Source: Chloroflexota bacterium (GTDB lineage: Bacteria > Chloroflexota > Anaerolineae > B4-G1 > SLSP01). Taken from it: 20,503 bases of DNA. Shown here piece by piece: positions 5,490-13,709 of the stretch. Under the pieces are notes generated by a model that saw only the letters and a list, made by a program, of their open reading frames with translations, was not told the origin of the DNA and searched no databases. The stretch is from assembly GCA_022707725.1 (NCBI GenBank), contig JAKJAB010000015.1:1-20503 (forward strand). Reading direction: 5' to 3'. The position numbers were made by a program, and so were the translations under genes. Numbering within the stretch: the first letter of the stretch is position 1; each line of letters starts with the position of its first letter.

Positions 5490-8400
5490 ATGGCTCAAAG
5501 TTCTGACAGTGAAGCCGCCCTCGAAGCCGCCACCATGCAGCTCTTCGCCAACCTCGGCTGGCAGACGGCGAACGCTTACTACGAAGCCTTCACGCCGGAG
5601 GCCGCCAGCGCCACGCGCCCCTACCTGGGCCGCCTGGATGATGGCGCGGTGCTGCTCACGGCGCGCCTGCGCGCCGCGTTGCAACGTCTCAACCCCGATC
5701 TACCAACAGAAGCCCTTGAGGCTGCCATCGCAGAACTGACACGCGGGCGCGGAATGATGTCCCCGGTGGAGGCCAACCGCCAGGCCTACCACGTGCTCAA
5801 AGATGGCGTCAACGTGGAAGTCCTCGATCCCGTCACCTCCCAACGCGACGCCTACAAAGTGCAGGTCATCGATTGGCGCGACCCGGCCCACAACGATTTC
5901 CTGCTGGTGCAGCAGCTCTGGATTCAAGGCGAGCTGCACCGTCGCCGCCCCGACCTGGTGGGCTTCGTCAACGGCATCCCCCTGCTTTTCGGCGAACTCA
6001 AGGCCCACCATAAGCGCCTCCGCGACGCCTACGACAAAAACCTCAGCGATTACAAAGACACCATCCCTCACCTCTTCTGGTACACCGGCTTCATCGTCCT
6101 CGGCAACGGCAGCCAGGGCGTGTTGGGCAACCTCAGCGCGCCCTTCACCCACTTCAGCGCGTGGAAGAAAGTCAACGACGAACAGGAAAAGGGTATCATC
6201 GCCTGGGAAACCCTCGTGCGCGCCACCTGCGCCCCCGCCCGCCTGCTCGACCTGGTCGAAAACTACACGCTCTACCACGAAGCCACGGGTGGCCTGGAGA
6301 AAATCACCGCCAAGAATCACCAATACCTTGGCGTGGAAAACGTCATGGCGGCGCTGGTGCACATCCGGGAGAATCAGGGAAGACTCGGCGTCTTCTGGCA
6401 CACGCAAGGCTCCGGCAAGAGCTTCTCGATGATCATGTTTGCCCAGAAGGTGCTGCGCACAGTTGGCGGACACTGGACCTTCGTCGTCGTCACCGACCGG
6501 CAAGACCTGGACACCCAGATTTACAAGAACTTCGCCCGCTGCGGCGCGACCATCGGCGACGAAAAACAGGTGCGCGCCCAGAACGGCGAACACCTCAAGC
6601 GGCTCCTGCGTGGCGACCAACGCTACATCTTCACCCTGATCCAGAAATTCCACACCCGCGATGGCGAGTTGTACCCCGTGCTCTCAGCGCGTAGCGACAT
6701 CATCGTGATGACCGACGAGGCCCACCGCAGCCAGTACGCTGACCTGGCGATGAACATGCGCCGCGCCCTGCCCAACGCCGCCTTCATTGGCTTCACCGGC
6801 ACACCGCTGATGGCCGACGAAATCGAACTCACCCGCGAAGTCTTCGGCGACTACGTCAGCGTCTACAACTTCAAGCAGTCGATGGAAGACGGCGCGACCG
6901 TCCCCCTCTACTACGAAAACCGCATCCCCGAATTGCAGCTCACCAACGCCGAACTCAACCGGGAAATGGAAAGCTTGCTGGAACAGGCCGTCGTGGACGA
7001 TGAGAGTGAAGAAGCCCTGGCGCGCCAGTTCGTGCGCGAATACGAGCTGATCACCCGCGACGACCGCCTGGAGAAAATCGCCGAGGATTTGGTCGAGCAC
7101 TTCGTCGGGCGCGGCTATCGCGGCAAGGCGATGGTGGTCTCTATCGACAAGCTCACCACCGTCAAAATGTACCACAAGGTGCAGAAGTACTGGCAGCGCA
7201 AGCTGGAAAGCCTGCGCGCCGAACTCGCCGCTCTTCCGGTTTATCCTCAGGTCAAGTTGAAAGGTCGAATCCCCCAACGTGGCCCGGCGGGACCGGGCCT
7301 GGCCGAACGCGCCGCCCTCGAAGACCTCATCGCTTACATGGAAAGCACGGATATGGCCGTCGTCATCTCCCAGGCGCAAAACGAAGTCTCCTTCTTTGCC
7401 AAGCACGGCTACGACATCAAACCGCACCGTGAGCGGGTGGTCAAGGAAGATCTCGACGAAAAGTTCAAGAAAGCCGCCGATCCTTTCCGCCTGGCCTTCG
7501 TCTGCGCGATGTGGCGCACCGGCTTCGACGCGCCGGCCTGCTCCACCATCTACCTCGACCGCCCGATGCGCAACCACACCCTGATGCAGACCATCGCCCG
7601 CGCCAATCGCGTCTTCGGCGAGAAGGTCAACGGCCTCATCGTGGACTACATCGGCATCTTCCGCGAATTGCAGGAAGCGCTCGCCATCTACGCCACCGGC
7701 AAAGGGGCGGAGGTGGGCGAGTATCCCATCAAAGACAAAGCGGCTCTGGTAGATGACCTGCGCGCCGCCCTGGACGACGTCGCGGAGTTCTGCGCCGAAC
7801 GCGGCGCCAACCTGGACGCGCTCCTGGCGCGCAGCCAAAACGTCTTTGCGCACATCGCGGCGATTGATACCGCAGTCAACGTCCTGGTGGATGCGCAAAC
7901 GGAGGAAGCCGCCGACGATGCTGTGGAGCAGATCATCGTCAACGACGACCTCAAATTGCGCTTCCTCAACCTGGTCGCAGGCGTGGACCGGCTCTACTGC
8001 GCCATCCTGCCCGACCCGTGCGCGGCGGAATTCTCCGCCCGGCGCCGGCTGCTGCTCTTCCTGGCGCAAAAAATCCGCAACCTGGGGCCGGACGTGGCGC
8101 TCCCCGACGTCGAAAATGCCGTAACGACGTTGTTGGATGACTCTATCGTGGCGCGGGATTACGTTATCCGGGCGGACGCGCCGCATTTCGACCTGAGCAA
8201 AGTGGACTTCGATGCCCTCAAACAGCGCTTCGCGGAAGGACGTCAGCACACCGAGGCCGAGAAACTGCGCGGGACGGTCAATGCCCTGTTGCAGCGGCTG
8301 GTGCGCCGCAATCGTCGCCGCGTCAACTACCAGGAGGAATTCCAGCGCCTGATTGACGCCTACAACGGCGGTTCGGCCAACGTGGAGACCTTCTTCCAGG

Positions 8401-8774
8401 AATTGGTCGCTCTGGCGCAGCAGCTCAACGCCGAAGAACAGCGCCACGTCCGCGAGAACCTCAGCGAGGAAGAACTGGCCATCTTCGACATCCTCACCCG
8501 TCCCGGCCCGGAGCTGAGCGAAGTCGAGCGGAAGGCCGTCAAACAAATCGCTCGCGACCTGCTGGAAACCCTCAAGCGTGAGAAACTCGTCCTCGATTGG
8601 CGCAAGCGCCAGCAGTACCGTGCGGCCGTGCGGCTGATGATCGGGGACATCCTCTTTGACCGCTTGCCGGAGCGCTATACCTCAGAATTGTGCGACCAGA
8701 AGCGGGATGATGTGTATACCCACATCTACGATAACTATGCTGGGGCAGAGCAGAGCATCTATGCGACGGCATAA
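5490..8774 (+). CDS. hsdR: Type I restriction enzyme subunit HsdR
   Basis: 1094-residue ATP-dependent DNA translocase and endonuclease subunit. The N-terminal nuclease domain has the PD-(D/E)xK signature D155 ... E169-L-K171. The helicase domain has Walker A T-Q-G-S-G-K-S (305-311), the Walker B box D-E-A-H (409-412), T-G-T-P soon after, and motif VI Q-T-I-A-R-A-N-R (700-707). A long helical C-terminal region, about 780-1094, is expected to bind the methyltransferase. Length and motifs are complete, so it is probably functional. ATG 5490 gives the usual N-terminus, but no Shine-Dalgarno sequence precedes it; the leader is the 50-bp repeat array. A 7-codon frame (5483-5506) overlaps the start in another frame. 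It is separated from hsdS by 1190 bp of repeat and transposase DNA, which is unusual for an hsd operon. Confidence 0.96.
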   Translation: MAQSSDSEAALEAATMQLFANLGWQTANAYYEAFTPEAASATRPYLGRLDDGAVLLTARLRAALQRLNPDLPTEALEAAIAELTRGRGMMSPVEANRQAYHVLKDGVNVEVLDPVTSQRDAYKVQVIDWRDPAHNDFLLVQQLWIQGELHRRRPDLVGFVNGIPLLFGELKAHHKRLRDAYDKNLSDYKDTIPHLFWYTGFIVLGNGSQGVLGNLSAPFTHFSAWKKVNDEQEKGIIAWETLVRATCAPARLLDLVENYTLYHEATGGLEKITAKNHQYLGVENVMAALVHIRENQGRLGVFWHTQGSGKSFSMIMFAQKVLRTVGGHWTFVVVTDRQDLDTQIYKNFARCGATIGDEKQVRAQNGEHLKRLLRGDQRYIFTLIQKFHTRDGELYPVLSARSDIIVMTDEAHRSQYADLAMNMRRALPNAAFIGFTGTPLMADEIELTREVFGDYVSVYNFKQSMEDGATVPLYYENRIPELQLTNAELNREMESLLEQAVVDDESEEALARQFVREYELITRDDRLEKIAEDLVEHFVGRGYRGKAMVVSIDKLTTVKMYHKVQKYWQRKLESLRAELAALPVYPQVKLKGRIPQRGPAGPGLAERAALEDLIAYMESTDMAVVISQAQNEVSFFAKHGYDIKPHRERVVKEDLDEKFKKAADPFRLAFVCAMWRTGFDAPACSTIYLDRPMRNHTLMQTIARANRVFGEKVNGLIVDYIGIFRELQEALAIYATGKGAEVGEYPIKDKAALVDDLRAALDDVAEFCAERGANLDALLARSQNVFAHIAAIDTAVNVLVDAQTEEAADDAVEQIIVNDDLKLRFLNLVAGVDRLYCAILPDPCAAEFSARRRLLLFLAQKIRNLGPDVALPDVENAVTTLLDDSIVARDYVIRADAPHFDLSKVDFDALKQRFAEGRQHTEAEKLRGTVNALLQRLVRRNRRRVNYQEEFQRLIDAYNGGSANVETFFQELVALAQQLNAEEQRHVRENLSEEELAIFDILTRPGPELSEVERKAVKQIARDLLETLKREKLVLDWRKRQQYRAAVRLMIGDILFDRLPERYTSELCDQKRDDVYTHIYDNYAGAEQSIYATA

Positions 8775-8892
8775 GCAGCCTCATTCACCCACAACACATC
8801 TACATCCTGGCAGATGAGAGAGCCTGGTGCCTACCCACACCGCCACCATCCGCACCATCGACCGCGCCCCCTCACCCTCGCCCACACACAAC

Positions 8893-8922
8893 AAAAAGCG
8901 CCCCCGCTCCAAGCGGGGGCGC
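8893..8922 (-). terminator. Hairpin terminator, oriented to the minus strand
   Basis: A perfect 10-bp stem gcgcccccgc / gcgggggcgc with a 5-nt loop (8898-8922). The A5 run at 8893-8897 is a T-run only on the minus strand. No minus-strand gene is seen upstream of it, so it ends either an unseen small transcript or, less efficiently, hsdR transcription from the other side. Confidence 0.6.
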
Positions 8923-9004
8923 TCGCAGACGCAACTCCCGCAAAGCGCGCGCTGCACGCCGGTCGCCCCAACGGAACTGTTCCATAACGGCGCGCATTGT
9001 ACGA

Positions 9005-9032
9005 TTGTATACAGCCAAAATTGGGATAATAT
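9005..9032 (+). promoter_or_regulatory. Possible promoter of the GH3 gene
   Basis: TTGTAT (9005-9010), a 16-bp spacer and TAATAT (9027-9032) form a moderate sigma-70 match in an otherwise GC-rich region, about 80 bp before the GH3 start. Other registers are possible. Confidence 0.35.
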
Positions 9033-9113
9033 CTATCGATGCTCTGGACTCTGGATGGAAGAAGCGAAATACTAGAAAAAGCGTTCTTGTTTTGAAAGGA
9101 AGCGGAGATTGAT

Positions 9114-11531
9114 ATGGAAAACCAAGAGAAGATCAAGTCCCTTGTCCAACAAATGACCCTCGCCGAAAAGGCTTCGCTGTGTTCGGGGAAGGATTTCTGG
9201 CACCTGAAAGGCATCGAACGTCTGGGGATCCCCTCGATCATGGTCACGGACGGCCCGCACGGACTGCGCAAGCAGGCCGGGCAAGCCGATCACGTTGGGT
9301 TGCATGAGAGCGTCCCGGCGACGTGTTTCCCCACCGCCTCCGCCTTGGCCGCCACCTGGAACCGCGACCTGGTTTATCAGGTGGGGCAAGCGCTAGGCGA
9401 AGAATGTCGCCAGGGAAAAGTCGGCGTGATCCTGGGGCCGGGGGCCAATATCAAACGCTCGCCCTTGTGCGGTCGCAACTTCGAGTATTTCTCCGAGGAC
9501 CCCTACCTGACCGGTGAAATCGCCAAAAGCCACATCGACGGCGTGCAAAGCCAGGGCGTCGGCACTTCGATGAAGCATTATGCCGTCAACAATCAGGAAT
9601 ACCGCCGCATGACGATCGACGCCGTGGTGGATGAGCGCGCGTTGCGTGAGATTTATCTGCCCGGCTATGAGATCGCCGTCAAAGGCGCGCAGCCCTGGAC
9701 GGTGATGTGCGCTTACAACAAAATCAACGGCGTCTACGCCTGCGAAAACGGTACTCTGATGACCGACATCCTCAAGGACGAATGGGGGCATGAAGGGCTG
9801 GTCGTCACCGATTGGGGCGCGATGAACGAGCGCGTGGCGGCGTTGCAAGCCGGCGTCGAACTCGAAATGCCGGGCACGAAGAACGGCAATGACGTCAAAA
9901 TCGTGGCCGCGGTCGAGGCCGGGAAATTGGATGAGGCTGTGTTGGATCGCGCCGTCGAACGGATTTTGACGTTGATCTTCAAAGCTGACGCCACTCTGAG
10001 CCAGGATTTTGTCTGCGACATGGAGGCGCATCATGCCCTGGCGCGCCGCGTGGCCGCCGAGGGCGCTGTGCTGCTCAAGAACGACGGCGACATTTTGCCC
10101 TTGCAGAAGACAACCCGCTGTGCCCTGATTGGCCGTTTTGCCAAAGTCCCGCGCTACCAGGGTGCAGGCAGCTCACTGATGAATCCCACCCGGCTCGACA
10201 ACCTGCACGATGAGATGCTCAAGCTTCTCGGTATGGACAGTTTCCCCTACGCGCCCGGCTATACGGAAAAGGGCGACCAGGCGGATGATACGCTGATCCA
10301 AGAAGCGCTGGCCGTAGCACAACAGGCGGAGGTGGTCATCATTTGCGCTGGTCTGACCGACCTGTACGAAACCGAAGGCGTGGACCGTATGCACATGAAG
10401 CTGCCACCCGGCCACGACGCCCTCATCCGGCGGATCGCCGCCGCGCACCCCAACGTCGTGGTCGTGTTGAGCAACGGTTCGCCCGTCGAGATGCCGTGGG
10501 CCGGAGACGTGCCCTGCATCCTGGAAGGCTACCTGGGCGGGCAGGCCGGCGCGGGCGGGATCGCCGACATTTTGTTTGGGGAGATCAATCCGAGCGGCAA
10601 GCTGGCCGAGACCTTCCCCCTCAAGCTGGAAGACACTCCCGCGTACCGCACCTTCTCCGGCGGGCCGGCGACGGTCGAATACCGCGAAAGCCTCTACGTG
10701 GGCTATCGTTATTACGATACCGTCGGGCAGCCCGTGTTGTTCCCCTTTGGGCACGGGTTGAGCTACACCCGTTTCGCATACCGCGATTTGGCACTGAGCC
10801 AGCCCAAAGGTGAGGCCCTCACCGTCACGTTCAAGGTCAAAAACGTTGGCAAAGTGACAGGCCAGGAGGTTGTCCAGCTCTACGTGCGGGACGTGGCATC
10901 CACGGCCTTCCGCCCCGCGAAGGAACTCAAAGCGTTCGCCAAAGTCGATTTGCAGCCCGGAGAAGAAACCGAGGTGACGCTCGACTTGGACCGCCGCGCC
11001 TTTGCCTGGTACGACCCGCAGCTCAAGGAGTGGCGCGTCGAGGCCGGGACATTCGAAATCCTGGTGGGCGCTTCATCGCAGGATATCCGCCTCAGCGCCG
11101 CTATTGAGATGCCGGGTGCGCAACCTGTCGCCGAGCGGGTCGAGCCTGATGTCTACCACGCCTTCCCCAAAGGCGCGGCCGTCAGCCAGAAGGACTTCGA
11201 GGCGCTGCTGGGGCGCGCCGTCCCGCCCAACCAGGAGGCGCGCAAAGGCCAGTACACCTTCAACACGCCCATCGGCGATATGCGCGAGTCGTTCATCGGC
11301 CGGCAGTTCGCCGGTATGATAAAAAAGCAACTGCACAAGATGATCGAGGGAAAAGAGGACACGCCCATGGCGTTGCTGATGGAAGCCACGTCTCGTGAAA
11401 TGCCGTTGCGGGGGATGCTGATGGGTGACACCCCCCTCAACCGCGAGATGCTGGAGGCGTTGCTGCTCATGATGAACGGCCGGTTTTTCAAGGGCCTGTT
11501 CGCTGTCGTGCATGCTATCTTGAAGAAGTAA
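9114..11531 (+). CDS. Glycoside hydrolase family 3 beta-glucosidase-type enzyme
   Basis: 805-residue exo-acting beta-glycosidase, probably releasing terminal glucose or xylose from beta-linked oligosaccharides. The N-terminal GH3 barrel (about 1-290) holds T-D-G-P-H-G, K-H-Y-A-V-N-N and the nucleophile D233 in V-V-T-D-W-G-A. The alpha/beta domain (about 310-550) holds the likely acid/base E421 in T-E-G-V-D-R. A fibronectin-III-like domain follows (about 580-665), then a C-terminal extension of about 130 residues rich in Met and charged residues. No signal peptide is present, so a cytoplasmic enzyme acting on imported oligosaccharides is likely. A GGAG site lies 6 nt before ATG 9114. Exact substrate specificity cannot be read from the sequence. 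It is a single-gene unit with a terminator at 11582-11621. Confidence 0.93.
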   Translation: MENQEKIKSLVQQMTLAEKASLCSGKDFWHLKGIERLGIPSIMVTDGPHGLRKQAGQADHVGLHESVPATCFPTASALAATWNRDLVYQVGQALGEECRQGKVGVILGPGANIKRSPLCGRNFEYFSEDPYLTGEIAKSHIDGVQSQGVGTSMKHYAVNNQEYRRMTIDAVVDERALREIYLPGYEIAVKGAQPWTVMCAYNKINGVYACENGTLMTDILKDEWGHEGLVVTDWGAMNERVAALQAGVELEMPGTKNGNDVKIVAAVEAGKLDEAVLDRAVERILTLIFKADATLSQDFVCDMEAHHALARRVAAEGAVLLKNDGDILPLQKTTRCALIGRFAKVPRYQGAGSSLMNPTRLDNLHDEMLKLLGMDSFPYAPGYTEKGDQADDTLIQEALAVAQQAEVVIICAGLTDLYETEGVDRMHMKLPPGHDALIRRIAAAHPNVVVVLSNGSPVEMPWAGDVPCILEGYLGGQAGAGGIADILFGEINPSGKLAETFPLKLEDTPAYRTFSGGPATVEYRESLYVGYRYYDTVGQPVLFPFGHGLSYTRFAYRDLALSQPKGEALTVTFKVKNVGKVTGQEVVQLYVRDVASTAFRPAKELKAFAKVDLQPGEETEVTLDLDRRAFAWYDPQLKEWRVEAGTFEILVGASSQDIRLSAAIEMPGAQPVAERVEPDVYHAFPKGAAVSQKDFEALLGRAVPPNQEARKGQYTFNTPIGDMRESFIGRQFAGMIKKQLHKMIEGKEDTPMALLMEATSREMPLRGMLMGDTPLNREMLEALLLMMNGRFFKGLFAVVHAILKK

Positions 11532-11581
11532 ACAAGTCGAGGGGCACTGCGCGGACAAGTTATCGGTATTCCTCGCCGCTC

Positions 11582-11621
11582 AACAAACACGGCGCGCCGC
11601 AAGTGGCGCGCCGTGTTTGTT
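11582..11621. terminator. Bidirectional terminator for the GH3 gene and tRNA-Pro
   Basis: A perfect 17-bp inverted repeat (aacaaacacggcgcgcc, 11582-11598, with 11605-11621) and a 6-nt loop. The outer arms are A-rich on one side and T-rich on the other, so it can act for the plus-strand GH3 gene and for the minus-strand tRNA gene. Confidence 0.8.
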
Positions 11622-11625
11622 ACAG

Positions 11626-11700
11626 TCGGGGCGAGAGGATTTGAACCTCCGGCCTCACGGACCCAAACCGTGCGCGCTAACCAAACTGCGCTACGCCCCG
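11626..11700 (-). tRNA. tRNA-Pro(TGG)
   Basis: On the minus strand the 75-nt sequence begins CGGGGCGTAGCGCAG and ends with the matching acceptor strand CGCCCCG plus discriminator A. The anticodon arm is CACGG-TTTGGGT-CCGTG, giving anticodon TGG (proline, codons CCN). The T-arm has GGTTCAAATCC. CCA is not encoded. The cloverleaf is complete by eye. Confidence 0.95.
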
Positions 11701-11709
11701 AACACTTGA

Positions 11710-11737
11710 GTTATACTCGATTTGGCGCTTTCGTCAA
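11710..11737 (-). promoter_or_regulatory. Promoter of tRNA-Pro
   Basis: On the minus strand TTGACG (11737-11732), a 16-bp spacer and TATAAC (11715-11710) lie 9 nt before the mature tRNA 5' end. The tRNA is therefore likely expressed independently of the gene that ends at 11753. Confidence 0.65.
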
Positions 11738-11752
11738 GGCCGGTTTCACCTA

Positions 11753-13699
11753 TCAAGGCACCCACGAGAGCCGTTGGTTCTCCCAGCCCGGCAGTGAGGG
11801 ACCGAGATCGAGGATGCGCTGCACGTTTTGACCGTCCAGTTGCATCACATAGATGGCCCAGTTGCCATCGCGGTTGCTTATAAAGCCCAACCGTCCGCCG
11901 TCGGGTGACCAGACCGGCAACCCTTCATCTGAGGCATCGAACGTTAGTTGCGCTACGCCGCCATCTGGACTGAGCAGGATGATGTCCCAGTTGCCGGTGA
12001 CATTGGTCATGTAGGCCAGCATGTTGCCAGCCGGCGCCCAACTGATCGCGCTGTCGTTTTCGCTGCCGGTGAGCCGCGCACCAGGTTGGTCATCGTCGGG
12101 ATTGTCGAGGATGATGCCGCACAACCCGGAAGCGTCGCAACCGGTGTAGGCGAGCAAGCCCGATGCACTCCAGGCGGGCGCCCATCCTGCTGCGAGGCGG
12201 CGCGGTTCGCCAGTACCGTCGGTGTTGGCGATATAGATCGCCCACTCACCCGCGGTGGAGGCGGCATAGGCCACGCGGCGACTATCGGGCGAAAGCGTGG
12301 GCCAGGCCTGTCCCGATGCCGGGAGCAGTTGCAGCGGAATTCCTTCTTCTGGCAGCACCATCTTGACTCCGCCAGCAGCCCGGTCGCGGTAGGCCATCCG
12401 GCCTGTGCCCAATTCCCACCAGGGCTGGTCGGCGCCGATGGCAGCGCGTAGGATACGGCCGTCAGCGTAAAGCGCGTAAAGGTCATAGCCGCCGGTGGTG
12501 CTGTTATAGACGGGATAGGCAAGCCGTCCGTATGTAAAGCCGGGGATAGGCTGTGGGGTCAGATGCGGCATCATCCCATCCAGGGGCGTCGGCGTGGCGA
12601 TGAGACATATTTGCGCTGCGTCCGCACGCTTTTGATCGATGGTGGGATCGGCGTATAGGCGCTGCGCTTGCGCATACTGCATCTCCGCCGGACACATCTC
12701 GCCTTGTGCGGCGAAGTAATCGGCGTAGGCCAGGTAGGCCCGGTAGACGCGCTGCGCTACGTCCTTGTAGCCGGGATTGGTGGCGTAAAGTGCTTCGAAA
12801 CGCTCGATGCACAATTCCCAGTCCACGCCCCAATAGTTGAGTGCGTCCAGGTAGCGCGCCGCGAGGTTGCGCTGATTGACCGCGTCCGCATCCAGTGGGC
12901 GCAGGGCGATGGCCTGATCCAGATAGGAGATGCCCACCTCGAGCGCTTCCTCTTCCAGGAACGCGATTCCGGCGTTGTACAGGCTGGTGAAGAGCATCTC
13001 TTCGACAGCGTTGGGTTCGTAGTCGGGGTCGAGTGCGCGCAGTTGGGTCAGCGTGCGCGCCGTCGCCACCCAATCGTTGGCGTTGAACGTGGCGCGGGCC
13101 TGGTCGAGGAGTTGTTCCGCCAGCGAGATGACGGCTTCGAGGGTGGGGGTGGGCTTGAATGCCAGACGTGCCCGGGCTTCGGTGAGGCCTTGTTCGGCCA
13201 GGGCGTGCTGTGGATCGAGTTGCAGCACGTACTGGAATTCCGCCGCAGCGCGCTCGAAACGCCCTTCATTGAGCGCCACCAGCCCGGCGTTGTAGTGTTC
13301 TTGTACCACGTTCTGCCGCGCTGATTGCCGGTCGCGCTCACCGTAGTATAGTCCGGCATACGCCGCTGCCGCCATAGTACCGATGAAAAACGCCAGGGCA
13401 AGCAGGATGATAAGCAATCGTTTCCATAGATTGGGAGTGAAGCGCAGATTGAGGCGTGATTTTTCTTGCGGTGTAGGTTGTGGTGTCGCCTGTTTCACGC
13501 GCGGCGGCGTTTCGGGTCTCACAGGGCGGGGCGATGGTTGTTGCTCGCGTTTTTCAAGATGCGGCAGGGCGGGTAGTGTGAAACGCAGCGGCTTACGTCG
13601 ACCGGGTTTCTTTTCTGGGATCAACGTGAAACCACAGTTGGGACACAATAGTCCTACCGGTTCGGGTAGCTCGTAGCCACAGTTTTTACAGTGTGCCAT
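11753..13699 (-). CDS. Zinc-ribbon, single-TM, TPR and PD40 beta-propeller protein
   Basis: 648-residue predicted membrane protein without a recognised specific function. In order: a four-cysteine zinc ribbon (C4, C7, C19, C22), a Pro/Arg-rich linker to about residue 90, one membrane segment (about 94-118, L-I-I-L-L-A-L-A-F-F-I-G), TPR-like helices (about 133-360), a Pro/Thr linker, and a TolB-like PD40 propeller (about 395-648) with repeated S-P-D-x-x-x-x-x-Y and W-S-P-D-G-G-R-L-G-F-I-S-N-R-D-G-N-W-x-I-Y-V motifs. The zinc ribbon should be cytoplasmic and the TPR and propeller outside. This layout suggests a sensor or scaffold linking the cell surface to the interior, which is inference. The start is 10 nt after the kinase-like gene stop, so the two form an operon. 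Confidence 0.85.
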   Translation of the reverse strand: MAHCKNCGYELPEPVGLLCPNCGFTLIPEKKPGRRKPLRFTLPALPHLEKREQQPSPRPVRPETPPRVKQATPQPTPQEKSRLNLRFTPNLWKRLLIILLALAFFIGTMAAAAYAGLYYGERDRQSARQNVVQEHYNAGLVALNEGRFERAAAEFQYVLQLDPQHALAEQGLTEARARLAFKPTPTLEAVISLAEQLLDQARATFNANDWVATARTLTQLRALDPDYEPNAVEEMLFTSLYNAGIAFLEEEALEVGISYLDQAIALRPLDADAVNQRNLAARYLDALNYWGVDWELCIERFEALYATNPGYKDVAQRVYRAYLAYADYFAAQGEMCPAEMQYAQAQRLYADPTIDQKRADAAQICLIATPTPLDGMMPHLTPQPIPGFTYGRLAYPVYNSTTGGYDLYALYADGRILRAAIGADQPWWELGTGRMAYRDRAAGGVKMVLPEEGIPLQLLPASGQAWPTLSPDSRRVAYAASTAGEWAIYIANTDGTGEPRRLAAGWAPAWSASGLLAYTGCDASGLCGIILDNPDDDQPGARLTGSENDSAISWAPAGNMLAYMTNVTGNWDIILLSPDGGVAQLTFDASDEGLPVWSPDGGRLGFISNRDGNWAIYVMQLDGQNVQRILDLGPSLPGWENQRLSWVP

Positions 13700-13709
13700 A
13701 CCTTAAGAC

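Larger units (their letters stand above)
8775..9113. other. Intergenic stretch between hsdR and the GH3 gene
   Basis: No supported gene is seen. It contains a hairpin with an adjacent A/T run (8893-8922) and an AT-rich segment (9000-9035) that may hold the promoter of the GH3 gene. The first 110 bases are C-rich on this strand and show no clear structure. Confidence 0.6.

Noticed and set aside
5184..5684. Minus-strand open frame through the repeat array
   Set aside because: It is a translation of the 50-bp repeats running into the antisense of hsdR, with no ribosome site and no family resemblance.
6684..8546. 620-codon minus-strand open frame inside hsdR
   Set aside because: Antisense shadow of a GC-rich gene; hsdR carries all expected motifs in the plus strand and the antisense protein resembles nothing.
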